Of a stretch of 64,000 bases of DNA, positions 49,479-61,884 are shown in pieces. A model generated the notes under the pieces. It saw nothing but the letters and a program-made list of their open reading frames with translations. It had not been told where the DNA came from and made no database searches. The first letter of the stretch is position 1; every line of letters starts with the position of its first letter. The DNA comes from Dillenia suffruticosa. Lineage: Eukaryota; Streptophyta; Magnoliopsida; Dilleniales; Dilleniaceae. The position numbers and the translations under genes are program-made. The stretch is from NCBI GenBank assembly GCA_033439265.1, contig JAVTVX010000035.1:10442001-10506000 (forward strand), read 5' to 3'.

Positions 49479-51880
49479 ATGGGTGCAACTAAAAGTGTTG
49501 TACTTGATCTCATGAAGGGAGACAAATTGAACGGTGACAATTACGATATTTAACATTGGAAGATTCAGTTTGTTTTCAAGGAGCAGGACCTAACGGAGGT
49601 TTTGAGGTACGCGATATTGGATCCCGGGGAGGGTATCGCGCCTCAGGAGAGATGGGATTACGAGGCGTATCGTGCTTGGAAGAGAAAGGATGGTCAGGTT
49701 TGAACAGCACGCACAATGACATGATCCCAATTTCTGAGTAGTATTCTATTGCGATATCGGTTTTGGTTGCTCTAAAATAGTATTTTACTCTTGGTCTGCT
49801 CCTAAACTGAGGATATTGATCTATAGATTTATCAATTATAAGAAGAGGCCAAATCATACTATGAAACAATATTATATACACATGTCGAGTATGATTGCCT
49901 CTTTAAAAAATATAGGGTAGCCAATGTTTGATGAGGTTCAGGTACTGAGGTGATCAAGTCCTAACCTTAACCACTTAAGGCCATTGGGTTGTGCCATATA
50001 TGTTTATGATTTCTTGCACCTACACAGCAAGTAAGTCCTGTGAGAAAAGAAGTGTATCTTTATAAAATACTCTAAACATTCTAAATGACATGTGTTCTTA
50101 GGTGAACAATTGAACAGCACAGTTTCTGAGATTGAATTTTGTGATGCTACGTTCCTGAAAAATAATTTCCCTAAGAGAGGCAAAATCAATAAGAACTTCA
50201 CCTTTTACGAGATATGTGAGTCTAACGGCTTAGTTGAGCCTAGCGGTGGGATTCAAGAATTTGTTATGGATTTTGGACTTAGTGAGAGTGGTCCATCTAG
50301 AGGTGAGGAGGCTCCCCCTCCTTATAGGAGTAGTCGGGAACATATACCCCGATGTCGTTTTCTGATTGAGGATAAGATTCTCGTTGTGATTTTTTAGGAC
50401 AATGAGAAGCTCTGGACTTTTTAGGAGTCTCTTGAGAGTCCTATGAAGGACTAATGGTTAAAAGTCATGCAGGAGGAGATGGAATCTATGATAGTCAATG
50501 GAGTTTAAGATCTAGTTGACTTACCTAAGAATAAAAAAACCATTGGAAACAAGTTGGTTCTCAAAATCAAAAGAAAGTTCGACAGATCGGTAAAGAGATA
50601 CAAAACTCGTCTAGTAGCCGAGAGTTACACACAGACAAAGAACATTGACTACGAGAAGACTTTCTCCCTTATAGTCAAATTTACATCAATCCGTTTACTT
50701 TTGATAATTGCCGCAAGTATGGATCTAGAGTTATATCAGATAGATGTAAAGACCACTTTTCTTAATAGAAATTTAGATGAGGAGATCTACATGGAGTAGC
50801 CCTTTAGGTTCATTCTAGTAGGTTATGAGGATAAAATTTATCGATTTTGGAAGTCAATATATGGCGTAAAACAGTCATACAAGTGGTGGACGAGGATGAT
50901 TATTGTGTCTATCTGATACGTAATGATTACTCTTTTGAGATCATGTCTCTATATGTCGATATAATGTTGGTTGGGAACAATATTGAGTATTTGATGACAA
51001 TCAAGATATGGTTGTCATCAAAATTCGACATAAAAAATATAGTTGAACCTGAGTTCATCCTTGGAATTAAAATCCAAAGGGATCGTTTAAGATAAATGTT
51101 AGTTTTTTCACAAGAGACCTATATTAGGAAAATTCTCGAACGCTTTGGGATGGGTGATTATAATCTTATAAATACTCCTATTGTCAAATGTGATGGTCTG
51201 AATCTTGAGATGTGCCTTAAAACTCAGGAAAAAGTAATGAAGATGAGGAAAATTCCTTATTCCAGTGCAGTGAAAAATTTAATGTATGCGATTTTGTGTA
51301 CACGACCAGACATATGTTTTGCAGTTTAGATATCAATCAAATTCTTGAAGGGGTCATTAGAGAGTAGTGAAAATGGTTTTAGATATTTCAAGAGAACTGC
51401 GAACTACTCTTTGTGTTATGGAAGAGATGATTTGTGCCTTGTGGGATATTTAGATGCCGATTGGAGCGGTGATCTGGATAAGCACAAATCGATGTTATGT
51501 TTTGCTTTCTTGCTTAATGGCAGTGCCATTTCTTGAAGCAATAAGAAACAAACTTGTGTGACTCTATCTACGATAAAGGTTAAGTTCATGGTTTGTTCAG
51601 TCGTAGTTCAGAAGAGTGTTTGGTTTTGGAAACTATTGGATGACTTAGAGATTGTGGTTGATAGTGGGAGACCAGTGATAATCTACTGTGATAATCAGAC
51701 CGCTATCATCTATATTTGAGACCCTAAGTATCATAGTAGGACCAAATATATTGACACCATATATAACTTTGTAAAAGACATCATAAGGGAAGTAACCGTT
51801 ATGTACATTTCGATACACAGTATGGTAGCTGATTCTTTCACTAAACCCATTGTTATATACTCATTTATAGGACATAGAGA
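49479..51880 (+). pseudogene. Decayed copia gag-pol with internal deletion
   Basis: Starts at ATG 49479 (MGATKSVVLDLMKGDKLNGD, then NYDI, stop). Gag traces (RWDYEAYRAWKRK and, near 49840, KKRPNHTMKQ) run to about 49945. The sequence then jumps to the integrase C-terminal region (LNHLRPLGCAIYV, near 49970; FLGEQLNSTVSEIE, near 50095). Reverse transcriptase pieces follow: KTRLVAESYTQTKNIDYEKT (50600s), MDLELYQIDVKTTFLN, and a damaged LYVDIMLV where YVDD is expected. RNase H pieces include GYLDADWSGDLD, IYCDNQTA and DSFTKP. Many stop codons and frameshifts; no function is likely. Confidence 0.9.
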
Positions 51881-53047
51881 GTCATAAGGTTTGCACACAT
51901 TTTGATATTTTTGTCCTAGATTGACAACATGATATTTATTACATTTATATATGATTCTTGTGTATTATTCAGTCACACGTGAGTTATTATATTTCTTAAA
52001 TAATGCATTTGTTTTTTGATCATATACACTCTGATGTGATAAAAAATATGTCGGGAAAGCGAGGTCGACTCTCTCACATAAATGACCACCTCCAGTTTTG
52101 AGTGTGCGGGGATGAACCGGTTTCTAATCATAAGTGGCATTGAGAGTGGTCCCATTAGAATATAAGTTACCCTTATATGTATTCAGGATGAGGTCATCTG
52201 AGATATGACCGACATAGAAATATGCACATCCATGTTATCTATAAATAGCCAGATTTGAGATCTCAAATATCATCTGCGTTTAATGATATTGTCTCCGAAA
52301 CACTCTCTCTGAGATCTCTAGATAGAGTTTTATGTGTAGACTGAATCGCATATCTACACAGTGTTAGAGAAATCTGATATATACCCTTTTGTGATTGTGG
52401 GATTAACATTATGACATGCGTTTCATATCGCGTGTGATAAGAAGATTAGGGATAGTGGGAGTTACTATATGAGACGATTATCTTATCATGATTCTCGTTC
52501 CCACTCTGTAAGAGCTGAGATTCATTGGGTGTGATCTTTAGTACCTTTATTACTTTTGGTTGTTTCTAGAGATCTTGATCCAGTATTTGCTACTTTAATC
52601 TGTTTACCTATAGGCCGAAAAATAAATTGTGGGAAATGTCTAGAAAAGCAGCTAAATTGAGGTTGAAGGATTCGAGTTTGGAAAAAAGAAGACTAATTAG
52701 CATTACATCATTGTGTTGTATTCACCAACCGGTCTATCATGTTTATCCATCTTGGAATTCAAATATAATAGTAAATAAACAGTGGAGCAATGATTGGAGA
52801 TCACTTTCGATGATGAAAATGGTTCGATGGATATAATTGTATTGAGTTTAGAGTATAGCGAGACTTTTTAATACTAACGGTGACTTCTTGATCATTCTAA
52901 CAGGTGTATCAAGAAGTTTTTCATTGCATGTGTACTTACCAGTTGCACGGCACCCAATCTTGTATGAAAATGCAGCAGGGTGATGTGGAAGATCGTATGA
53001 GTTGTGATCTTGTGACAGATAAAATGCTCTCGTGTATAAGTGGGAGA

Positions 53048-53544
53048 TGTAGATAGTAATGCCTACGCAAGGCATTTACTTTGGTAAATTCCAAAGATCA
53101 AAATTGGAGAATAATGGGTGCTCAACCCCATTATCCTACTTTCCATAACCTTCTCATCATAACTTATGTGCATTCATATCTTTTCCTTTTATGGTTATGT
53201 GAGTATTATTTTCTTTTGGAGAAAGATAGTGTAGCACCACAGATTTACACAAAAAAGGCACACATTATTCTCTAGGGAGAGAGATAGATTGAGGGTTTAG
53301 AAAAATTTCGAATATGAAATTTTTACGTTGTTTTTGTCACCGGATTGAGAATTGCGGTGTTGTTGTATTACGGTGATAACTTACACAGTGTGGTTATTAT
53401 CTCGACGGTAAGATCAATCGAGAAGGAGTTTGTGGTTCCCAATTTTTCTTGCGATTTATTCACCCAGGTATGCCTAAAAATCCAAACCTTGTATTATTCC
53501 GAAAATTTATTATGCTTCCGCTTGTGTTTGAACTAAATCCAACA
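53048..53544 (+). repeat. 3' LTR of the deleted copia element
   Basis: Starts TGTAGATAGTAAT and ends CTAAATCCAACA. The frames 53081-53536 lie inside it. Confidence 0.92.
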
Positions 53545-53549
53545 CTTTC
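53545..53549. repeat. Right 5-bp TSD (CTTTC)
   Basis: Identical to 47858-47862. Confidence 0.92.
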
Positions 53550-53884
53550 GACAACAACCCAATGCTCAAGTCACTCCAATACGTGATCAATGTGATAACA
53601 AGAATACAAAGGTAATAAACGAATCTATTTTCATTCATATAAGTTCTTATACACTATATAATATTACAGAGGAAGCAAATTGTTTATGATGAGATGAGAC
53701 TGTAATTACTATCCCGTCAATCTCTCGGCAACTTACAGCCTGACCCCATTCTCTCTTGCTATGGTCTCTAGCCTCTCGCACTCATTGAGAGCTATGACTC
53801 CAGTTCAATCTTCAGAACTTCTACTTCCACTTTTCATAACACAAACACTTTGTACTTTCAACTACTGGTCAGTCAAACACTCTC

Positions 53885-54085
53885 GCTTAAGTCTCTCGGC
53901 CTCTTGGCTCTCGGTCTCTTGGTCTCTCAATCTCCTAACCTCTCGGTCTCCTGGTTTCCTATCTCCCGACCTCTCGATCTACTGGTCAACCAACCTCTTG
54001 ATTTGTTGACCTCCTGGTCTACCAACCTCTCACTCTTCCAACCTCATGATCTCCCAACCTCCTGGTCACTTGACCTCTTAATCGC
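53885..54085 (+). repeat. Degenerate short tandem repeats (CTCTCGGTCTCCTGG-like)
   Basis: Short units such as CTCTCGGCCTCTTGG, CTCTCGGTCTC and CAACCTCCTGGT repeat through the segment. The frames at 53761-54101 (SWSLNLLTS-like proteins) come from this repeat. Confidence 0.65.
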
Positions 54086-54255
54086 CCCACAAATTTCATA
54101 AACCCTAGAACAAGATTCTTCTCAAGCAATTCTCACAATTTACCACCGACACAATTTGCATTCAATGCTCCACTTTCTTATCTCTTCTAGCTCTCTAATT
54201 CACTTTACTTCTAATACCATTTTTCTAAAATATCATTAGAAGTAAGGGCAAACGA

Positions 54256-55008
54256 TGGTATCCAGTTTAATAGCAAAAACTTTTCTTATTCTCATAAGAT
54301 CACAATTCTCTTATAATCATTCAACAATGAAGGAAATTTATGACAAATTCAAATTTTTCTTAACCCCGTAGGATTCTAATTTTTTTATACTCTCAATAAG
54401 AATTTTTTTTTTTTTTTTTAACTTATAAACCTTTTTTAGTCTTGAGAGATTCTAATCTTTTAAAAGTTTTTTTTATCATAATTCCTAACATTTCGGAAGG
54501 TCTCGTATGATTTTCTACGCCTCTTAGAAGGCTATATATACAGAGCAAAAATTATCCATAAAGGAATCAAATATTCTCACTCCCTACATATATCACAAAG
54601 AAAGAGAAAAGAAAAAAAAAAGAGAAAAAAAAAAAACAAAGAAAGAGGCAAATCAATTCCATATTATCAAAGGTACAGTTTCATGCCCAATTCTATACAC
54701 GATTAGAGATATGACTTCATATACGTACATACAGATTATATCATATGGCATCACATGTGTAACAGACAATATGTCTTCATACATAGTATTTATTGCACAA
54801 CACTCTACACATGATACTCACAGGGCAACATAGTGTTACTTTACAGATTACTCTCAGTCTTTCTTTATTATATTTTTTAACTTGAGTATCGGCCTTGACA
54901 TGGTTTTTGCATATGTCCCATCCAAAAGGATCTGTTGAATATCTCGACACTGATTCTTTATTCGAGTCGGAAGAACAGTTATCTATAGAGTCAAAATTGA
55001 TTCCAACA
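54256..55008 (+). repeat. 3' LTR of the proposed outer element
   Basis: Collinear with 43884-44623, ending ATTCCAACA. Confidence 0.65.
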
Positions 55009-55013
55009 CAATC

Positions 55014-58000
55014 CTAGTGCATTTATACTACTCAAAAAATTATATAAATATAAAATGGTCATCTTCTCATAGGTTAGACACCGAAGAAAGAGATGAATCT
55101 AAAAATGCGTTTTTTTTTTTTTGGGGATCTTAATTTTAATATTAAAAGGAAAAAAATTTGTAGTCTCCTCGAAACATCTGCAGTTATAGAGGTTTGACCG
55201 GCTACGTAAATGTTACATTAACATGAGGATGTCGTTAATAAGTGATAAAGTTTTATGGCGGTTTAAAACTATAATATCAAATCCAATCTTCACCAAAAAT
55301 CGCATCCGCAATGACGATTTATTTAACTCTCCTTTCGCCATTCTAAAGCCGTTGTTTCTCTCAACCAAGAAAGCCGCTTTTCTGTCGAAAATCATTCACG
55401 TGTCTTTGCCAGTATTCCCAACGACGGCCGCTATCTTATTTGGTAATTGCCTATGTGAGAATCATTGAAAATCACAGCCCTCAAACGTGATTAGATCTTT
55501 TTGAAGCAATAGTTCAATATTGACAAATTTTTCTTCTACTTTGATAGAATCCTTTTTTCTTTCTTTTTCCAGATTTTCTATGCTTTAATCAAACCATCTC
55601 TAAATCTCATAAAATGAACACCGGAAGCTGAATTTTCGATGATTTCTCATCCTCCCTTAACAGTAAGTCAATTTCCATGATTCGCAACCATGGACGAACT
55701 CGAATTTGGGAGAACAAAAATTTTAATTTTTTAAGTACAAACCCGTAAACGAAAAATTCAGACTTCTATTGATCATAACATCAAGCCAACATTAACTTAA
55801 AAAAAATGCTGGGTTATATCGTGCAGAAGAGAGAGGGATGGGTTTGTCCCGAAGGGGATGCCATCCATGGGTTTGTTGCTGAAGGGGGAAGATAGACGGT
55901 GAGAGGGAGCACGATAATTGAAGGGGGGTGGGAAATTAAAATCTGTCATTTTTATTTAACGGTTTTAAAATTTCCGCAAAGAAAAGTGAAAAAAATCATT
56001 GAAACATGTGACCAGATATGGTCTAAGCATGAAATTCCAACGAACCCAATCGTGATTGGGAATCAAAATGAAAACCGTGTTTAAAACTTTAGTTTCAATT
56101 TTTATTTGGAAAACCGAGAATGAAGGTTTAAGCCTGTAGTTTTCGGTTCAAATCGTCCAAAACCACCGGTGAGAACTGAATTTTTTTTATAAAAAAATAA
56201 ATATATCTTTTAATTTGCTGATTACAAAATATGTAACAATAAAAATTGAAAATGCTAAAAAAAATTATTATTACTGGTTTGAAGTTAGAATTAGAAATTT
56301 TTCTTTTTTAATCAATACCGAATCTAATATAGTTATTAAAATTCAATGATAAAAATGTAATATATATTTAATATTAGAAAAACTAATTTAAATTTATAAA
56401 TTTAATAAGACAATAAATATTCAATTCTCATGGATTGCGACAAAGTGGATTTTTCAAATATTTATTACTGAGTCAATTAAAGGAATTTGTGAATGAAGAA
56501 GATACAATTGGACTCCAATTAAATTCATTTCATCATTAATTAACTGCATTTTCACTTTTTTCTACGACAGATCTTTTTTAATTTGTTATTTTTGTAGTTT
56601 TGATTTTAGAATTGAAAATCAAAATCATTTGAAATTAGATCTAAAACTGCTCTTTAAAGTTTGGTCTTGATTTCTTGAAATCAAAATTGAAAACCAAAGG
56701 TTTTTGAATCGAAACCAAATGCTCGAGAACCATGGCCATGTCTATATCTAAAGTTGATGCGAAAAAGGATATCTTTACTTTTGGACCAAAACTTCCGATT
56801 TCTCCCCCATTTTGGCTAAGACATTACCACAATCTCTCTCATCTCTCATGCTTGTTCAAAGAATATCTCGTTCTTAAGTTATCTTTCCTCATAATTTTAA
56901 TGCTAATGTACAATTTTGAAATATATTGAACACAATTTGGTTAAATTTGGTCATAGTACTTCCATAGATCATAACAATCCCCACTCCACCCCACAATCAA
57001 ACAATCGTTGTGAAATTTTGTAGTCGTGAGCAACACCATAAGAATCAATATTTTTACAAGGCACCCAAACTCCTGACCTATTTTTGTGAGGTGCTTCCTT
57101 TCCTTACTACACTTAAATAATAATTATTTTTTTACAGGATCGATCGGTATTTAGATTTTATCTAACTAATTTGGTCTGAATATTATGGGGTCTATTAAGG
57201 AGTTAACTCTCTCAAATCTTTATAATTATATTATTCAATTGTAGTCCCCTGAACACTGAGAATTTTTTATGACTTATCATAACCAATTAACCTGCACTTG
57301 TAAAGGATTTGTTAAAATCTCATGATCCTTGAAAAGAATAGCTAAAGTCCTCAAGCATTAAGAATTTTTCACTTATTTGCAACTCACCCCATCCCCACAT
57401 TTTTCACTTAAAGTACAAACATAATATATATATATATATTAAAGATGACAGACTTTCGAATAATGAAAATGGAAATGATTGGGATAATAAAAGCAGAAAA
57501 TGGAATTTGAAGTTTTAAAGGAATTGGGAATAACCTAATCTTTGGTGAATGGAAGAAGACATTGAGAGATCCTTGGTGAATTAGAATTCCCAAACTTAGC
57601 AAAGTTATTCTTTTAATTATTGTGGACCAAAATAAACAGTCATTAGGGTTTCTTTTACTAATTTGAGTCCAAAGAGTCACAAAAACTGTTAGGTTTTGAG
57701 ATTATGATTATAATCTGTCCAAAGATCAACTAAGCCGACCATTGCATGTTGGCCTGTAGGTTCAGTTTATCAAGATGACCAATCCCTCAGGAGAACCTCC
57801 GAATGAAGTATTGAATTACTATTCGAATTACGTCTTGTATATGTATTCACTGAAAATATTAACTTAGTAAATCATGTAAGTCTGCAACAGTAGTTTATGA
57901 TAAATTGACATTTTGATGATTTGGTAATTTAATAATTTATTTTTCTAGATAATCCAATATATTATAAAACTACAATTATATTATCTACAAAATTCAATCT

Positions 58001-59740
58001 TTTGTTACACGTTAATCTAACTCCTTGATAAACCCATGTTTTGTAAAATTAATTAATTAATCCAAATAGTTCAATATTTGGTTATTTTTTATGTTTCAAA
58101 AATTTATGTTTTCTTCCGAATAATCCAAGGTTTTTCATTCTCTTCCAAATATTCATGTTTGTTCTGAATTCCAAATGTTTCGTTCGGTTCCGGTCAATTT
58201 GACTTTCGTTAATGTCTTTTTGTTTTGTTTTGTTTTTTTTTTGTTTTTGTTTTTGTTTTTGTTTTTTTTTTTTTTTTTTTTTTTTTTTTGTTTCAATCGG
58301 GTGACTGATGCTTTGTTTCTTGGAAATTGAATGTTCAGTTTTGATCCCATATTTCTCCGAATCTTCTGATGTTGAGTTATATTCCAAACTGTTTGATGAT
58401 CCGATTAATGCTAAACTAACTTATTGATTATCATATATACGTTTCTAAAACGAATTTGATCTCTGCATTATCTGATATTTAATTTATCAAAATTTAAAGA
58501 GAAAAATATATTTAGATTATCTTATTCACAACTATCCCCTAGCTAGCTTGGGGTCATACTAGCACTGCTGGCTATGTAACTCATTTGTGGATTGAGTTTT
58601 GATTTATGGCTCAGCTTGAGATCATACAAGCTGGCTTAACCTTTGATATCTTAAAGTTACTTTATTGTAATTTGCACTCGTATGATTATAGGTTTGAAAT
58701 AATATGGCATTGGAATCAAATCAATATTTGAATATGATAACTTATGTCGACTTTAATTATTAATAAACATGACTTTTTACATATGAATTGATTTGTAATA
58801 TGCTCTCTTTTTAATTTGCTCTTGAAATGATACCTGGTACATTTCATTCCTAAGTATGAAAAGCTATAAAGTTAGCCTCTATCAAACTTCTAGAAGTTTG
58901 TTTTATTGATTGTGTGGGATGATTTTCTTTTATTGTGGTAACCTATCCACTCTCTTGGAAAACGGAATAGTAACGTGGACAGAAGAAGGCTAAATTAAAG
59001 ATTTTTAAGAGAACAGTTTTGTGATCACATTTCTCTTTTCAATCCTGTGATAAGGAATTCAAATTTTGTTATAACAACAAAAAAAAGGCAAAATTAGAGA
59101 GTCCTTTGTATTGTATGGATAGGTGGAGTTTTCTCGATGTGTCTTTTTAGAGGTAGCTCGTGTTATGCGAGGACTCGAAAAAATAAAAAAAAATCTAGTC
59201 AGGAAAAAATCAAGTTTTGTGAAGGGTTTGTAGTAATGGTTTGCTTTGTGAATCATACGTACAAAAAGGGTTGATAGTGTAAATAGATAAAATCATGTTG
59301 GTTTGTTTATCTCTATTTTTTTTAATGGCCTTTTGATTATTACTATTGTAATTTGATACTCATGCATTAGGTCATTACAAACTCACTTGAAACCTCGATT
59401 TTAATGTTCTCTAACATCCAAAATTTTCCTATTGTTGAAAAACAATGACTAAAGCCCGGAAAGATACGGGTATACGTGATTTTATAAAATTATAGAAAAT
59501 GAAAATGTATAGGAAACATGTATATATTAAAAATATAAAAAATTTTATATAAAATATAGATTATTAAAATACAAATATGATAACAATTTTAAATAAATTT
59601 TAATTTTAATTACCAACATCTAAATAATCCTAAAATCTAATTAACATCTAAATTAATATTAAAAAAATTATCTTTTCTAAGATTAAATCTAAAATTATAA
59701 AATTAAAATTTTAAATAAAAAGTAAAATGAAAAGAAACTT
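55014..59740. other. AT-rich intergenic region
   Basis: No supported gene. Contains a T-rich block at about 58217-58290 (long T runs with single G), the source of the poly-K frames, and an (AT)n at about 57425-57440. Confidence 0.6.
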
Positions 59741-59940
59741 GTGTGTGTGTGTTATGACACATATGTAAATGAAAAGTAAAATGTAAATTTTCTTTAAATT
59801 CAAATCAAATGCATATATAACATTCATGAGAAGGACAAGTGTGTGTTGTGACACAAATATAAATGAAAAATAAAATGCAAATTCTCTTTAAATTTAACAC
59901 AAATACATATGTAACATTTATGAGAAAGACGTGTGTGTGT
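59741..59940 (+). repeat. Tandem duplication, unit ~94 bp, with (GT)n starts
   Basis: GTGTTATGACACA... at 59749 and GTGTTGTGACACA... at 59843 are followed by parallel ~94-bp sequences (AAATGAAAA-TAAAATG-AAATT-TCTTTAAATT, CATTCATGAGAA/CATTTATGAGAA). A third (GT)n start lies at about 59931. Confidence 0.8.
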
Positions 59941-59963
59941 GTGTGAAGATAAAATTGCAAAAC

Positions 59964-59988
59964 TTACTTTGGAAGCCTTCCAAAGTAA
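59964..59988. repeat. Perfect 12-bp palindrome with a 1-nt spacer
   Basis: TTACTTTGGAAG (59964-59975), C, CTTCCAAAGTAA (59977-59988). Confidence 0.9.
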
Positions 59989-61235
59989 AACTCTCTCAAC
60001 TCTCAAGGGGAAGAAGAAATGGTCGGCTCTCAAGAGAAGAAAGGACGATTGTGACTCTTTTGGCTCTAAAGAGGAAAGGAACTCTTAATCCGCAAATGAG
60101 GATTATAACATCTTCATAGAAACTATAGAATAATGGGATGCCCTGAATTTATAGAAGTTTCATTCCCCTAATTTTAATTAAATTCTAACTCTATATTTAT
60201 CTTCAATTTCATCGTATAATTAGAATTTTGATAGAATACTAATTAAAATTTTGGTTGGATACATAGTCATCATGCAATTTTATCCGACAATTATAGCTTG
60301 TGGGAGGATATGTAGTGGGAGATGTTTTTAACTAGTATCGTACGGTTTTCATTTCTGATACATTTTTTATATGTTTCAAAAATGTGAAATATGATCTAGG
60401 CGACTTAGAAAAGTTGATATTGTTTGCAACGGAAACGTTGAAATTTAGAAAGTGATGCACAAAAAATTTAGGGAAATATGGGATCAGAACCGGACAGATT
60501 TAGAAATTATTTTTGGGCGACATTTCCATGCATCACTTTCTAAATTTTGAGAAATTTACAAGTGAAGATTTTTGAGAAATTTTGAGAAATTATTTTTGGG
60601 CGACAGATCAAGTGAAGATTTAACTCAAATGAGAGACCGACTTTGAAATTTGGTATTTAATCAATTTGAAAATAACGACTTATCCTAGAGTTTGATGTTT
60701 AATTTTTGTACAAGTATTGTCGTTCAAATGTGAGTATTGATTTGAAAATACATATTGACATTATCATCTCGCATAGTTTTTCAAAAGTTTTAATTAGAAT
60801 TTTGAAACAAAAATAGGCTACAAGAATTACTTAATTTGAAAATTTTGATATTAAGATTAAAATAGAGTTTGAAATTTTGATTTTTGTTTCTTAGATATAA
60901 CTTGATGAATTGAAAATAATTAGAATAATCACTATTCAGGTCATTCGATAGTATATTAACCATTAATTTTTAACTTCCTAATAATCCAATATTTTGATAA
61001 ATTAATTAACTTTACTCGAATAGCACAATGCTATGTTGTTTTCTTTATTTCTATTCTAGAAATTTGTACTCCATTCAAACATCTGCCCTCTATATTTTAA
61101 CCAAGTACTATCCATACATTCGTATGAGGTTTTGTTTTAACACTTCGATATTTTTGGACTATGAAAATTGATTGGAATGATTTGGGATAGATAGCTTGAT
61201 AAACCATCATGCTATGCAACCCCAATTCATCATGA
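59989..61235. other. AT-rich region with a 15-bp inverted repeat
   Basis: TTTAGAAAGTGATGC (60444-60458) and GCATCACTTTCTAAA (60530-60544) are perfect inverted repeats. ATTATTTTTGGGCGACA also occurs twice directly (about 60506 and 60590). No gene seen. Confidence 0.6.
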
Positions 61236-61430
61236 TTAGTCTCCGGCTCCATAATAATTTGTGGACTCCTCATTAATTTTTGAACTCTTGAATAATTTTC
61301 AAAATCATGAGTAGTCTTCGAACGTTCATGGATTTCTAAATAGTATTCACAATCTTGATTAGTTTAGAGACTGCAGATTAGTCTTTGAACTCCTGATTAG
61401 TTCATGGACTCCTAGTTACCTTTGATACAT
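61236..61430. repeat. Degenerate ~20-bp tandem repeats
   Basis: Variants of GATTAGTCTTTGAACTCCT repeat about nine times (ATTAGTCTCCGGCTCC, TGTGGACTCCTC, TTTGAACTCTTG, GATTAGTTCATGGACTCCTA and others). Confidence 0.55.
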
Positions 61431-61884
61431 CAGATGGTTATGTTTTTTGAGTGACATATTGTCTCCATATCCGTGCCTATTTGATTACGCCTTTGTTTTA
61501 TTACATCTGTTGGCAATGAAAGTATCATGTGCTATAGTCATAAGTTTAGTGGTGTTACCTTGAATCTTGATCTTGTTAATGTCATCTTACCGATATTTGA
61601 TTTCATCATTTTCGTGTTACATCCATATTTATTAAGTTCTTACAGATTGTGATGATATATTTAGAGTTTAAGCCAACCAAACATGTTCTAAAATATCTCT
61701 AAAAAAAACAATTTGGTGATTATAATTTTTCACTTTAATTATTTGGGTTCAAATATTATGTAAATTAAAAAAATAAACACGTCCTAAAATACGTTGGGCT
61801 ATGGATAGGGTTTTCCTTTATTATTATTATTATTATTTAAAAAAAAAACCAACGACACCATGCTTGCGATTGGTTCGGAGCGAG

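Larger units (their letters stand above)
47863..53544 (+). mobile_element. Internally deleted Ty1/copia element, 5.7 kb
   Basis: LTRs 47863-48359 and 53048-53544 (497 bp each) with a perfect TSD CTTTC. The primer site TGATATCAGAGC is at 48361-48372. The polypurine tract AAGTGGGAGA (about 53038-53047) precedes the 3' LTR. The 5' LTR end has mutated from CA to TA. A ~1.1-kb leader with a GC-rich patch (48870-49220) precedes gag. Coding DNA is heavily decayed and lacks the CCHC knuckle, protease and integrase core. The element sits inside the proposed outer element. Confidence 0.95.
43884..55008 (+). mobile_element. Proposed outer LTR element carrying two nested LTR elements
   Basis: Two ~740-750-bp direct repeats, 43884-44623 and 54256-55008, are collinear throughout. 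The left copy ends CCAACTA and is followed by ATTGGTGCCGTATATGGGAA, similar to the TTGGCGCCGTCTGTGGGAA primer-site region of many plant gypsy-type elements. A purine-rich AGAAGTAAGGG precedes the right copy. Flanking 5-mers are CAATT (43879-43883) and CAATC (55009-55013), a near-match TSD. With the inserted elements removed, the internal region is only about 1.9 kb and has no pol domains, so it would be non-autonomous. The LTR starts are less certain than the ends. Confidence 0.6.

Noticed and set aside
53761..54101. Frames rich in S, W and L near 53.9 kb
   Set aside because: They come from a degenerate CT-rich tandem repeat inside a retroelement.
58082..58387. 101-codon frame with poly-K
   Set aside because: Poly-K/Q comes from a T-rich simple-sequence tract on the other strand; no domain or conserved motif.
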